From contig JBFLZD010000019.1 in NCBI GenBank assembly GCA_040756435.1, positions 1 through 56,835 on the forward strand: 56,835 bases of DNA, written 5' to 3'. The notes beneath the pieces are model-generated. The model saw only the letters and a program-made list of their open reading frames with translations, had not been told where the DNA came from and ran no database searches. Shown here piece by piece: positions 26,554 through 36,206 of this stretch. The position numbers and the translations under genes were made by a program. Position 1 is the first letter of the stretch. Every line of letters starts with the position of its first letter. Origin of the DNA: Spirochaetota bacterium (GTDB lineage: Bacteria; Spirochaetota; UBA4802; UB4802).

Positions 26554-28352
26554 ATGTGCCTGGTACTACCAAAACAATTCACCATCACTTTGCAGATTTC
26601 ATCTGTAACAAATATAATTGTCACGATGATGTGCTGAAAGCAATAATATTTTGTACAAGTTATTTTACTGCTAGCGGACATAGCTGTCTTTCATTAGAAA
26701 CTATCGCCAATAAAACATTAAAACAAATTATGTATGATGAAAATATTGATGTTGATGATGTAACATTTCCTGATATAGATATATTGGAAAAATATTTACT
26801 GGAATGTGATGTAGTTACACAAAGTGCGGAAAAGCCAAAGCCGCTGGTGTATGTGGATGGCAACTGTTACCTTTACCGCTACTTTACTTACGAAAATATA
26901 ATTTTGAGTTTTTTTGCGTTTGCACAAGAATATAGCATTGATGATGAAACCATTGCGCAATGCAGCAAAACCATTGATAACTTGCAAACAAAAGGAATTA
27001 CATTTTCTGATGAGCAGATTTTGGCACAAATAACGGCATTGACTAACCGGCTTTGTGTTATTTCAGGTGGGCCTGGTACTGGAAAAACAACTGTGATTGC
27101 AGCAATAGTATATCAACTATTACGTACTCATCCTGAGTGTGCAATAGCATTGTGTGCACCAACGGGTAAAGCAGCTTCGCGTTTAATGCAGGCCTTAGCT
27201 TATTTTAAAGACACGTATGTGGAAAACAATCGTACTATAATATTCCCCGACCAATCTTTTACCATCCATCGATTGCTTGGCTACCAGAAAGATGCGCTTG
27301 AGTTTTATTATAATGAAAAAAATCCATTGCCGTATGATGTAATTATTGTTGATGAATGTTCTATGGTTGATATACCACTGGTGGCAAAATTAATAAAGGC
27401 ACTCAAATTCAATGCCCGTCTTATTTTGGTTGGTGATAAAGATCAGCTGTCATCAGTTGAGGCTGGTGCTTTTTTTGGTGATATATGTTGGGGTGCTTCT
27501 AACTATTCATATACTGATACAGGTAAGGAATTGTTACGCTATTGCAATTGCTCAATTGATAATACCATGCAAAAATCCAATCCAGTTCGTGACACAATTG
27601 TTATATTGAATAAAACATTTAGATTTAGTGCAGATAGCGGAATAGCTACATTAGCTAAAGCCATACGGAATAATGATGAAAAAGCAGTTCTTGATGTATT
27701 ACAAAATAATTTTGGTGATGTTGAATTTAAGGAATATGATTCGCTTGATTGGCTGTATACAACAGTACAGGAGTATACAAAGACATGCTATTCAGATGTT
27801 ATTGGACAAACAGATATTGATAAAGCCTTTCAACAGATAGCAAATATATGTATTTTAACTCCCTTTAATAAAGGCCCATGGGGTGTGGTAGCATATAATA
27901 CAATTATTGAAAAGCAATTAAAGCCATCAATAAATGATGAATGGTATCATGGAAGGGTTGTTATGGTAACTGCCAATAACTATAATCTTGAAGTGTACAA
28001 TGGCGATACAGGGATTTACAATGGCAATGATAATATGGTGTATTTTAAAACAGCAGATGGTTTTAGAAAAATCCATACATCACTTTTATCTGACTATATG
28101 CCTGCATATAGCATTACAGTACATAAAAGTCAGGGTTCGGAATTTAATCATGTGGTATTAATTTTGCCCCATATTGATATTGCCTACAATGAGCACTGGA
28201 AGATGCTGTTAACACGGGAACTTTTATATACTGCTGTTACACGAGCAAGAAAGCATTTGACCATACTTGGCAATAAGCAAATTGTGTTAGATATGATGAA
28301 AAATCCTACAAAACGTACATCGGGAATTCGACAGCGATTATGGGTGATGTAG
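26550..28352 (+). CDS. recD: exodeoxyribonuclease V subunit RecD
   Basis: A 600-residue 5'-3' helicase subunit. After an alpha-helical N-terminal domain come Walker A GGPGTGKTT (173-181), ALCAPTGKAASRLMQAL, VIIVDECSMVD, LILVGDKDQLSSVEAG, and the C-terminal YSITVHKSQGSEF and YTAVTRARKHL motifs. The length fits a RecBCD-type RecD rather than the longer RecD2. It overlaps recB by 4 bases and ends the operon; the downstream DNA is the second hairpin array. Confidence 0.96.
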   Translation: MNVPGTTKTIHHHFADFICNKYNCHDDVLKAIIFCTSYFTASGHSCLSLETIANKTLKQIMYDENIDVDDVTFPDIDILEKYLLECDVVTQSAEKPKPLVYVDGNCYLYRYFTYENIILSFFAFAQEYSIDDETIAQCSKTIDNLQTKGITFSDEQILAQITALTNRLCVISGGPGTGKTTVIAAIVYQLLRTHPECAIALCAPTGKAASRLMQALAYFKDTYVENNRTIIFPDQSFTIHRLLGYQKDALEFYYNEKNPLPYDVIIVDECSMVDIPLVAKLIKALKFNARLILVGDKDQLSSVEAGAFFGDICWGASNYSYTDTGKELLRYCNCSIDNTMQKSNPVRDTIVILNKTFRFSADSGIATLAKAIRNNDEKAVLDVLQNNFGDVEFKEYDSLDWLYTTVQEYTKTCYSDVIGQTDIDKAFQQIANICILTPFNKGPWGVVAYNTIIEKQLKPSINDEWYHGRVVMVTANNYNLEVYNGDTGIYNGNDNMVYFKTADGFRKIHTSLLSDYMPAYSITVHKSQGSEFNHVVLILPHIDIAYNEHWKMLLTRELLYTAVTRARKHLTILGNKQIVLDMMKNPTKRTSGIRQRLWVM

Positions 28353-28501
28353 AAAAAGATTTTGGCCAATAACTATAGTGGTTCACTATAAAAAAATATG
28401 AAGTAATTGGCAAAGAAATGGGATTGAAATAAAATATAAGCAATAAGTTAAGTTTATGAACAGTTCTTTGAAAACTGTATAAATAGAAGGGGTTTACGGT
28501 T

Positions 28502-28680
28502 CCGCCAACCCAGGGATGTGACATAAAAGGGCATTTTTGTGGTAGGTTGGCGGCAATGAAAGTGCTGGAAATTCCAGGCTTTATAAGTGTTTTATAAAAA
28601 AGTGCCAACATTTTTACTCAATTTGTTGGGGAGGTTGGCGGAAAAGGGCTTGAAAACGCTTGAAATTCCAGAGGTTAGGA
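28502..28680. repeat. leader-like block before hairpin array 2
   Basis: CCGCCAACC (28502-28510) is inverted relative to GGTTGGCGG at 28545-28553 and again at 28633-28641. After each GGTTGGCGG comes a GAAATTCCAG box (the first, CTGGAAATTCCAG, is palindromic), giving two related segments 88 bp apart. A further C-run/G-run hairpin (CTTCCCC...GGGGG) follows just before the array. Function unknown; no gene lies in 28353-28718. Confidence 0.5.
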
Positions 28681-28718
28681 TCCCAAGGTAGGAAAACTTC
28701 CCCGCTGATAGGGGGTTT

Positions 28719-29331
28719 CAATAATGTCACCCCTCCGGGGTTTAATGGCGTGTCATTTCGCTAGGTGGTTACAATAATGTCACCCCTCCGGGGTTGGGTG
28801 GTGTGTTACTAAGCTTGAGGTTACAGTAATGTCACCCCTCTGGGGTTTGGTGGCGTGTCATTCCGCTGGGTGGTTACAATAGTGCTACCCACTCCGTGGG
28901 TTGGAGGGTGTGTTACTCAGCTTGAGGTTATAGTAATGTCAACCTTCTGGGGATTGATGAGGCGGTTGTATGGTGCTATTACAATAATGTTACTCGCTAT
29001 GTGGGATGGGTTGTGTTATGTTATAATCAGCTTAAAGTTACAATACTATCATCACTTCCGGGGATTGGCGAGGTGGTTGTATGGCACTATTACAGTAATG
29101 TCACCCCCGCTGGGGGTTGTATAGATGATTATATTTCGCAGTTACAATAGTGTCACCCACTCCGTGGGTTTGGTGGTGTGGTACTCAGATTGAGGTTACA
29201 ATAATGTCATCCCCTCCGGGGATTGATGAGGCGGTTGTATGGCACTATTACAGTAATGTCACCCCCGCTGGGGTTTTGTAATGTGGTGATATAGTGCTTG
29301 TTATAAAATAGTATAACCCACTTTGTGGGTT
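28719..29331. repeat. tandem hairpin array 2
   Basis: About 12 units of the same family as at 17.6 kb start at 28719, 28772, 28824, 28877, 28931, 28982, 29041, 29093, 29145, 29199, 29251 and about 29304 (period 51-59). The stem varies in a compensated way: ACCCC/GGGGT, ACCCAC/GTGGGT, ACCCCC/GGGGGT, AACCCA/TGGGTT. Intervals fall into about three recurring types (GGTGGCGTGTCATT, GTGTGTTACT and GATTGATGAGGCGG). The gene-free stretch 28353-29768 consists of this array, the block before it, and a terminator. Confidence 0.85.
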
Positions 29332-29573
29332 AAGGAGCAGAGAAATTATGTGGGTCAATACATGTGTTGTTTTGAAAATATAAGGTAATAGATATAGTGT
29401 GTAAACACTGATTTGAAGGAAACAGTTCTGTTAATAGGGATTGTGATACAGGCACCACGATACATGTAATAAATGCACACACGGTGAACGTATTGGGAAA
29501 TAAATCATCTGACAGGGGATTGAGTCATAAGCTTTTAGTGGTTGTGAAAGAAGTTAGAATGTTGTTATAAAAC

Positions 29574-29607
29574 AACCTCTGCTTGTGTTTTAACGCAGAG
29601 GTTTTTT
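29574..29607 (+). terminator. rho-independent terminator
   Basis: AACCTCTGC (29574-29582) pairs with GCAGAGGTT (29595-29603), 9 bp, followed by a T-run. It lies downstream of the second hairpin array with no gene immediately before it, so it would end a transcript crossing the array. Confidence 0.8.
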
Positions 29608-29768
29608 ATTTTTTTCATAATAAAACATAAGATATATAAATTGGATGTTGGTAATTATATACAAATTGCAATGAAGAAAAAGTCTTGAAAAAAAGACATG
29701 TTTATATAATTCTCCATCTGTATGCATAAATTACGTAATATACAATTGCTAGAACGTGAGGATAATTC

Positions 29769-30719
29769 ATGAACATACTCATTTATGGTGGTGGTGCTGT
29801 TGGGTTGGGTTTAGCACGTAGCCTTATTACAGCAGGCAATGAGGTAATTATCATTGATGTTGAGCCAACGGTGAGCGTACTGAAAGAAAAAGGCATTGTA
29901 CAAACTGGAGTATTAGGGAATTTTACTATACAACCCGGAGTATTTAAAGTCTATGATTCGTTGGGAAAAATAGGTAATATCAAAATTGATTATGTCTGTG
30001 TTTGTATTAAATCATACCTTTCAGGAACTATCGCACAAGAGTTAAAACAATACGAGCATAAAATTGGTACATGTCCCATAGTGTTGTTTCAGAATGGATG
30101 GGGCAATGCCGAGCAATTTATTCAATACTTTGAAAAAGATAGAATCTTTAATGCACGGGTAATGACTGGATATATTAAGCCTGAGTTTCACCATGTTGAC
30201 ATCACGGTTCATGCTGATGCAATCCATATGGGTTCATTGTACGGTGGAGATAATAAAAAGTTACTATCGCTTGCCAACGAGTTAACAAAAGGTAGGATGC
30301 CTGCAGAAATAGCAGCTGATGTGGGTAAAGATATATGGGCAAAGATGCTGTATAATTGCGCACTCAATCCATTAGGTGCTCTTTTTAATGTACCGTATGG
30401 TGAGTTAGGGAAGTCTGAATATACAAAAGCCATTATGAATGATATTTTCCATGAGATATTTGAAACCATGGATAAGGCAGGATACACCACCCATTATAAA
30501 AATGCAGAGGAATATATTGAAGTGTTTTACTCTAAATTGTTGCCTTCTACGGGCGAACACCGCTCATCGATGCTTCAGGATATGCAGGCAAAGCGCCGTA
30601 CCGAGATTGATGCATTGAACGGAGCTGTTGTTTCATTGGCTAAACAGCTTGGTGTTAAAACGCCTGTTAATGAAGTAATAACAGGGTTAATTAAATTTAT
30701 TGAAAATAAATATATGTAA
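29769..30719 (+). CDS. ketopantoate reductase (ApbA/PanE) family protein
   Basis: A 316-residue NAD(P)-dependent oxidoreductase. The Rossmann motif GGGAVG is at residues 7-12, CIKSYL follows strand 4, and the catalytic Lys lies in DVGKDIWAKMLYNCALNPLGAL. The C-terminal substrate domain ends SSMLQDMQAKRRTEIDALNG, the usual PanE signature. Likely reaction: NADPH reduction of 2-dehydropantoate in coenzyme A synthesis; however, family paralogues act on other 2-oxo acids and no pan genes are nearby. ATG 29769 follows GTGAGGATAATTC. It appears monocistronic. Confidence 0.9.
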   Translation: MNILIYGGGAVGLGLARSLITAGNEVIIIDVEPTVSVLKEKGIVQTGVLGNFTIQPGVFKVYDSLGKIGNIKIDYVCVCIKSYLSGTIAQELKQYEHKIGTCPIVLFQNGWGNAEQFIQYFEKDRIFNARVMTGYIKPEFHHVDITVHADAIHMGSLYGGDNKKLLSLANELTKGRMPAEIAADVGKDIWAKMLYNCALNPLGALFNVPYGELGKSEYTKAIMNDIFHEIFETMDKAGYTTHYKNAEEYIEVFYSKLLPSTGEHRSSMLQDMQAKRRTEIDALNGAVVSLAKQLGVKTPVNEVITGLIKFIENKYM

Positions 30720-30843
30720 CACAATATTGTACTGGTTATATATCAGGCTAAAACTTTTATTTGCTGAGTAACGGTACAAAGGAATAATTAAAAGTCTTTT
30801 TTTAAATAAAATTTATTTTACTCAATATGTTGGTGATATTCAT

Positions 30844-31590
30844 ATGGAAAAAATAGAATACCTTTCAGAAAAGCAGAAAAAACAATTAGAAAAATATTTG
30901 CAGCCATCACTCAATAAGGATGCACTCACATTAGAACAGTTAGATGGTTTTTTATTTTGTCTATCCATTTCATCGCCATTTATATCATTAGAAGAGATTA
31001 TTGCATCAATTTTTGGAAGCTCCAGCCCTGTATTTAATTCATTTCAAGATGTAAGCACATTTAATGAATATCTATTGCAAGCTCAAAATGCATATACTCA
31101 TGCTTGGAATAATAATAAACTGGTATTCCCATTTAATATTACCGAAAAAAAAATGACAAATGACTTGATTCATTTAGTTCAGGATTGGTGTTATGGATTT
31201 GTACGGGGTGTTATCCTTAATTATAACGATTGGATGCCACCTGATGAACAAATACTTAAGATATTACAAATCACACAAGAGCATGTGTATACGTCTTTTT
31301 TCCTGATATATATGACAGCATATGTCTTGTATCCGGATAAATTGCCTCTGAGCAAAGAGATGGTAGAAAAGGAAGGAGTTGATAAATTTAAACAAGAGCT
31401 TGCAGATAATATTTTGGCACTTCCTGTGGCTGTAGAAGTACTTGTCCATTATGGGAAACATTTAAGAAATAACTATCTTAAAGGAAAAAGAATGCAGGAA
31501 AATTTTTATCAGTCTGCAAAAGTAGGACGCAATGATCCATGTCCCTGTGGTAGTGGAAAGAAATATAAAAAATGCTGTGGGAAAGTGTAA
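30844..31590 (+). CDS. YecA/UPF0149-like protein with SEC-C zinc motif
   Basis: A 248-residue protein. The N-terminal UPF0149/YgfB-like domain has [17 protein letters not shown] and [10 protein letters not shown]. The C-terminal 22 residues are a SEC-C metal-binding motif ([18 protein letters not shown]), as at the SecA C-terminus. YecA-type proteins can bind ribosomes or SecB-like partners through this motif; a role in protein export or quality control is an inference. It ends 4 bases before the next gene, suggesting co-transcription with the M23 peptidase. Confidence 0.88.
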   Translation: MEKIEYLSEKQKKQLEKYLQPSLNKDALTLEQLDGFLFCLSISSPFISLEEIIASIFGSSSPVFNSFQDVSTFNEYLLQAQNAYTHAWNNNKLVFPFNITEKKMTNDLIHLVQDWCYGFVRGVILNYNDWMPPDEQILKILQITQEHVYTSFFLIYMTAYVLYPDKLPLSKEMVEKEGVDKFKQELADNILALPVAVEVLVHYGKHLRNNYLKGKRMQENFYQSAKVGRNDPCPCGSGKKYKKCCGKV

Positions 31591-31593
31591 AGC

Positions 31594-32739
31594 ATGGTTA
31601 AAACAATTGCTTCGTTACTATCGCTTTTGCTTGTTACAAATTTTGTTCCCACACGCAGTACGCAGGGCAAAGATTACATTATCTGTGGCAATAATACTCA
31701 GCAAAAAATATACTATGCCACCAGCAGCAATTTTAGCAAAAACCATAAAGGTGAAAAAGCATTAGATGATGATGAAGAAACCTCATGGATTTCAAAGCAG
31801 GGTGGCGATCAGTGGATTGAAATAGATTTTGGTGTAAAACGCATAATGACTGATATTGAAATTACTGCGGGGACCAAAGATAATTACAACACCATAACCT
31901 ATTGTATTCTCCAGTTTATGTATGATGGAAAATGGTTTGATTATTCGCGAATCAACTTCATTCAAAAAGATAAAAAAAATTTTTTTAAAGATAGCAAATA
32001 TCAAAGGAATGTCAAAGTACATTTAAAGGGTATTGATGCAAGCACTTTTAGAATATTTATACCTCAGGATGCAACCATTGATGGGTATGCCGCAATAGCT
32101 GAGATTGCAGTCTTTGCAGGTACCGCTAAACTACAATATTTTGATAAACGATTGTATAATCTCTGTTTTCCCATAAAAAATGGATTATTTCCTGAAAATG
32201 ATTCCGGCTATCCCAATGCACCTCGAGGGTATCGTGGGGGAATTCATTATGGGCTTGATATCTTTTATTATTTCAATGAAGACAATTTCCTGCCAATTCC
32301 TGTGGATGAAAATACACCAGTGTTAGCTTGTGGGGATGGTATAGTGGTGCGTGCAGATACTGACTATATGCCCCCTTCTGAGGAGGAATGGAAGTCCCTA
32401 TCGCAATACTATCAAAAAAATCCAGCAACTTTCATAAAGCGTTCGTTTGGCGGAAGGCAGGTGTGGATTGATCATAAAAATGGAGTGCTCTCGACGTATA
32501 ACCACCTGTCAAAAATTGATGAATCAATAAAGGTTGGTGTACGGGTAAAAAAAGGGCAGCGTATAGGCTGGGTGGGCAATTCAGGTTTGCTTGGTGAAGC
32601 ACAGGGACAAAAGTGGGGACAGCACCTGCACTTTGAATTGTGGGTGGATGGCATTTATTTAGGATATAATATGAATCTTGTTGATATAAAGCGTTATCTG
32701 CGCTGGATTTTTGCAATACGTGATATGGAGGAAAACTGA
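31594..32739 (+). CDS. exported M23 metallopeptidase with N-terminal F5/8C (discoidin) domain
   Basis: A 381-residue protein with a short signal peptide (residues 1-20). A discoidin-like beta sandwich covers about 30-175 (ATSSNFSKNHKGEKALDDD, then TSWISKQ, DQWIEIDFG, AEIAVFAG). An LytM/M23 peptidase domain follows, with zinc ligands in HYGLDIFYYF (H...D) and GQHLHFEL (H-x-H). All ligands are present, so it is predicted to be an active peptidoglycan endopeptidase. The discoidin part may target it to glycan. The stop overlaps the MFS transporter start (TGATG). Confidence 0.85.
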   Translation: MVKTIASLLSLLLVTNFVPTRSTQGKDYIICGNNTQQKIYYATSSNFSKNHKGEKALDDDEETSWISKQGGDQWIEIDFGVKRIMTDIEITAGTKDNYNTITYCILQFMYDGKWFDYSRINFIQKDKKNFFKDSKYQRNVKVHLKGIDASTFRIFIPQDATIDGYAAIAEIAVFAGTAKLQYFDKRLYNLCFPIKNGLFPENDSGYPNAPRGYRGGIHYGLDIFYYFNEDNFLPIPVDENTPVLACGDGIVVRADTDYMPPSEEEWKSLSQYYQKNPATFIKRSFGGRQVWIDHKNGVLSTYNHLSKIDESIKVGVRVKKGQRIGWVGNSGLLGEAQGQKWGQHLHFELWVDGIYLGYNMNLVDIKRYLRWIFAIRDMEEN

Positions 32740-33911
32740 TGACGGATATTAAAAAACGAGCATACCAGTTTATAATCCTTTTTGGGATCATTAGCCTTTT
32801 GGGTGACATCATCTATGAAGGCGCTCGAAGCGTCAATGCACAATATTTAAAAGAATTGGGTGCAAATGCGTTGTGGGTTGGTGTTGTTGCTGGATTGGGT
32901 GAGTTTATAGGATATGCCATACGGCTTGTTTCAGGTTATTTAAGCGATAGAACCAGGGCATACTGGCTGTTTACTTTTATTGGGTATGGGCTTTTAATTT
33001 CGGTGCCGCTTTTGGCGCTCACAGGCCTATGGCAGGTGGCTGCGCTTTTAATGGTTGCGGAGCGTTTAGGGAAAGCACTTCGTAGTCCGGCAAAGGATAC
33101 AATACTTTCACAGGTGACAGCACAGGTTGGGCGGGGCCTTGGCTTTGGACTGCATGAAGCAATGGACCAAATTGGAGCTATTGCAGGACCGCTGATCTTT
33201 ACAGCCATCTTTGCATATATAGTTGATTACAATTTAGGTTATTCTATTATGTGGATTCCCTTTGTACTTCTTATTGTGGTACTTACCATAGCCAGGGTGC
33301 TTGTTCCCCATCCAGAAACATTTGAAACAAAAACAACGCAAAACTCCGGCCCTGAGGCTCTGACCACAACATTCTGGCTTTACACTGCATTTTCTGCATT
33401 TGCCATTGTTGGTTTTGCAAGCTTTCCGGTTATTGCCTATCATTTAAAATCGCAGCACATTGTTGCTGATATGACCATACCACTTCTGTATGCAATTGCA
33501 ATGGGTGTAGATGCAGTATTTGCGATAGTTGTTGGTAAACTTTATGACAAAAAGGGATTGAAAGTTTTATTATTAATTCCAGTGGCGTCGGCGATAGTTC
33601 CTGTACTGGCCTTTGCTTTTAATTGGATAGTAGTGAGCATTGGCATTGTTATGTGGGGACTGGTGATGGCAATACATGAGACGATTATGCGTGCAGCAAT
33701 AGCTGATCTTACTTCGCTCAAGAAAAGAGGTACAGGATATGGAATATTCAATACAGCATACGGTTTGAGTGCTTTTATTGGTGCAAGTATAATGGGGTGG
33801 TTATATGAGCATAGTATTGCCTATATTATAACATTTGCAATTGTTGCAGAGTGTATTGCGTTGGTGTTGTTTATTTTTATACAGCGTTCTATGGCTTCAC
33901 GAACTCAATAA
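32739..33911 (+). CDS. MFS transporter
   Basis: A 390-residue protein with about 12 hydrophobic segments. The cytoplasmic loop between TM2 and TM3 reads SGYLSDRTRAYW, the MFS motif-A region (G-x-x-x-D-R). GDIIYEGARSVNAQYL near the N-terminus and RSPAKDTILSQVT after TM4 are features of a subfamily found widely in anaerobes. Substrate unknown. Translation is coupled to the upstream peptidase gene by overlap, a pairing that is not obviously functional. Confidence 0.88.
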   Translation: MTDIKKRAYQFIILFGIISLLGDIIYEGARSVNAQYLKELGANALWVGVVAGLGEFIGYAIRLVSGYLSDRTRAYWLFTFIGYGLLISVPLLALTGLWQVAALLMVAERLGKALRSPAKDTILSQVTAQVGRGLGFGLHEAMDQIGAIAGPLIFTAIFAYIVDYNLGYSIMWIPFVLLIVVLTIARVLVPHPETFETKTTQNSGPEALTTTFWLYTAFSAFAIVGFASFPVIAYHLKSQHIVADMTIPLLYAIAMGVDAVFAIVVGKLYDKKGLKVLLLIPVASAIVPVLAFAFNWIVVSIGIVMWGLVMAIHETIMRAAIADLTSLKKRGTGYGIFNTAYGLSAFIGASIMGWLYEHSIAYIITFAIVAECIALVLFIFIQRSMASRTQ

Positions 33912-33915
33912 TGTA

Positions 33916-33944
33916 TTGACAGGGATGATAATGTGTACTATATT
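33916..33944 (+). promoter_or_regulatory. sigma70-type promoter
   Basis: TTGACA (33916-33921) and TATATT (33939-33944) with a 17-base spacer, located between the MFS stop and the coiled-coil gene at 33973. Transcription would start about 20 bases before that ATG. Confidence 0.65.
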
Positions 33945-33972
33945 CAATATATACTATGTATAGTGAGGTGTT

Positions 33973-34398
33973 ATGGCTCTGGAACAAAAAGATTTTGAGT
34001 TGATAGAAAGCTATTTAAAAGATAATCTGGCGCGCATATTAGCTGAGCAGAGCCTGGCTAAACCACCGGTGGTATACGAGATAGAGTTACGCGAGCGTAT
34101 GGTGCGGGTAGAGGAAGAGCTGAAGCATCAGCGAGAGTTGATGCAAAAAGGCTTTGAATTAATGGAAAAGCGCTTTGAACTGGTAGACAAACGCTTTGAG
34201 CAGGTAGACAAACGCTTTGAACAAGTAGACAAACGTTTTGAGCAAGTAGACAAACGCATTGAGCTACTCGAAAAGCGTATGGAATTATTAGAAAACAGGT
34301 TTGATCTTTTAATCAAGCGATTATATCAATTTATGATATGGACATTTGGGCTGATTGTTTCGGCAACAAGTGTGATTATAGCATTTATTAAATTATAA
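33973..34398 (+). CDS. coiled-coil protein with C-terminal membrane anchor
   Basis: A 141-residue protein. Residues 40-110 form a strict heptad coiled coil, including three to four tandem KRFEQVD heptads encoded by near-identical 21-base DNA repeats. A single TM helix at about 118-138 ends the protein. It resembles the DUF1640-like small anchored coiled-coil proteins common in AT-rich bacteria; function unknown. Slippage of the 21-base repeat could alter coil length. It has its own promoter. Confidence 0.8.
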   Translation: MALEQKDFELIESYLKDNLARILAEQSLAKPPVVYEIELRERMVRVEEELKHQRELMQKGFELMEKRFELVDKRFEQVDKRFEQVDKRFEQVDKRIELLEKRMELLENRFDLLIKRLYQFMIWTFGLIVSATSVIIAFIKL

Positions 34399-34441
34399 TC
34401 CTTTAATAAATTAAAATAAAAATTATAGCAATTAAGCTTTT

Positions 34442-35212
34442 ATGAAACTTAAACTTATTTCCTGGAATGTGAATGGAATCAGAGCTGTATACAAAAAAGG
34501 CTTTTCCCAGTGGTTTGTATCAGAAAAGCCCGATATCCTTTGCTTGCAAGAGACCAAGGCATCTGCAGACCAGTTCCCTGAAGAATTAAAAAATATTGAT
34601 GGATATCATTTGTTTACAGTTGAAGCGCAAAAAAAAGGATATAGCGGAGTAGCTCTTTATTCTACATTAAAACCAGAAAAAATAGAAACAGGTTTTGGTA
34701 TTGAGCGCTTTGATACTGAGGGTCGTATATTAATAGCACATTATGATACATTTGTACTGTACAACATTTATTTTCCTAATGGTAAAGCTTCAAAAGAACG
34801 CTTACACTATAAAATGGACTTTTACGATGCTTTTTTAGACCATGCTGAAAGTGTGCGCAAAAAAGGCAAAAGCATTGTGATGTGTGGTGACGTCAATACT
34901 GCGCATAAAGAAATAGACTTAGCCCGCCCAAAAGAAAATGAGAACGTATCAGGATTTTTACCTGAAGAGCGTGCCTGGATAGATACATTTATTGCTAAAG
35001 GGTATACTGATACATTCCGGTTGTTTATAAAAGAAGGTGGGCATTATTCCTGGTGGGACTATAAAACAAAAGCCCGTGAACGGAATATAGGCTGGAGAAT
35101 AGACTACTTTTTTGTAAGCAATGATCTTGTACCAAAGGTAAAAGATGCATTTATCCTTGATACAGTAGAAGGTTCAGACCACTGTCCTGTTGGTATAATT
35201 TTAGAAATTTAA
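34442..35212 (+). CDS. xth: exodeoxyribonuclease III
   Basis: A 256-residue Mg-dependent AP endonuclease/3'-5' exonuclease of base-excision repair. Family motifs are complete: [18 protein letters not shown] (metal Glu), [23 protein letters not shown] and GSDHCPVGI (catalytic Asp-His). Together with the uracil-DNA glycosylase at 3.8 kb it supplies two consecutive repair steps, though the genes are far apart. ATG 34442 has no strong ribosome-binding site but is the family start. Confidence 0.96.
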   Translation: MKLKLISWNVNGIRAVYKKGFSQWFVSEKPDILCLQETKASADQFPEELKNIDGYHLFTVEAQKKGYSGVALYSTLKPEKIETGFGIERFDTEGRILIAHYDTFVLYNIYFPNGKASKERLHYKMDFYDAFLDHAESVRKKGKSIVMCGDVNTAHKEIDLARPKENENVSGFLPEERAWIDTFIAKGYTDTFRLFIKEGGHYSWWDYKTKARERNIGWRIDYFFVSNDLVPKVKDAFILDTVEGSDHCPVGIILEI

Positions 35213-35316
35213 ATGAGATGTTTACGTTGCTGCTTATTTGTTTAGAGTATCTATAGCAACATTAAAGCATTGACCATATGAACTAGAAAGAAAATCATAG
35301 GTATAGAATATTGTGT

Positions 35317-36108
35317 TTACAATAATCCCTTATACATCCCCCCATCAATAAGAATAGTTTGCCCATTTATATAACCAGCTTTTTCTGATGATAAAAATGC
35401 AACCAATGCAGCAAACTCTTCAGGAGTACCAATGCGCTGTAATGGTATTTCTGAGGCAAAACTGGCAAGTGCTTTTTCATATGTTGTGTTTTCCTGCTGT
35501 GCTTTCAATTCAATGAGGCTTTTTAATCGGTCAGTGAGGATGTATCCAGGAGCTACAGCATTTGCAGTGATGTTATATTTGCCATATTGATTGGCAATAC
35601 TTTTAATAAATGCAACAACGCCAACACGAGATACATTAGATAAAACCAGATTATCCAGCGGTTGCTTCACTGTAATAGATGTTGAAGCAATGATTCTCCC
35701 ATATTGTTTTTGTTGCATAACAGGCAAAAAAGCATAGATGAGGTTTATAGCACTTATTACATTCAATTCAATTGCGTTTTTATAGTCTTCAGATGAAAAA
35801 TCTTTGATAAATCCTGCTGGTGGCCCGCCCGCATTGGTAAAAAGTATATCAACAGTATTACATTGTTTAAACACAGCATCTTTAAGTTTTTCAATATCAT
35901 CTGGTTTTGTTACATCACACGCAAGTGCAATGACTTTGTTACCAGTTTTGGCCATAATTTCTTCTGCAGTGTTTTGTAACAGGTTACTATCGCGTGAGCA
36001 AATAACGCATACGGCACCTTCTTTTGATAGAGCTAAAGCCACTGCCTTACCTAAACCTTTGCTTGCTGCGGTAATAATAGCCACTTTGCCGGTTAGTTGT
36101 AAATCCAT
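35317..36108 (-). CDS. SDR family oxidoreductase, atypical active site
   Basis: A 263-residue Rossmann-fold protein. The cofactor motif TAASKGLG is at residues 13-20, followed by ACDVT and NAGGPP, and it ends NGQTILIDGGMYKGLL. The usual catalytic Y-x-x-x-K is missing: after ASTSITVKQPLDNLVLSN comes V-S-R-V-G, so Ser-Asn...Arg replaces Tyr...Lys. A recognised subgroup of FabG-like proteins has this N/S-x-x-R pattern; the reaction is unknown. AAGGAG precedes the ATG. The gene stands alone, divergent from the secreted protein gene at 36.2 kb. Confidence 0.88.
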   Translation of the reverse strand: MDLQLTGKVAIITAASKGLGKAVALALSKEGAVCVICSRDSNLLQNTAEEIMAKTGNKVIALACDVTKPDDIEKLKDAVFKQCNTVDILFTNAGGPPAGFIKDFSSEDYKNAIELNVISAINLIYAFLPVMQQKQYGRIIASTSITVKQPLDNLVLSNVSRVGVVAFIKSIANQYGKYNITANAVAPGYILTDRLKSLIELKAQQENTTYEKALASFASEIPLQRIGTPEEFAALVAFLSSEKAGYINGQTILIDGGMYKGLL

Positions 36109-36206
36109 TGTGATCTCCTTTTATAAACAGAATTTGTTTTGACTTTTTTAACACATTCAGTAAGATTTTAAACAATCATTATATACTATTATATATTGGA
36201 GGTTAT

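Noticed and set aside
28374-28390. TATAGTG/CACTATA hairpin after recD as a terminator
   Set aside because: It is followed by A, not T, on the plus strand and no gene on the minus strand would use it.
28719-29331. Hairpin array as a CRISPR array
   Set aside because: Intervals are recurring related sequences rather than unique spacers, the stem itself varies, and no cas gene is in the window.
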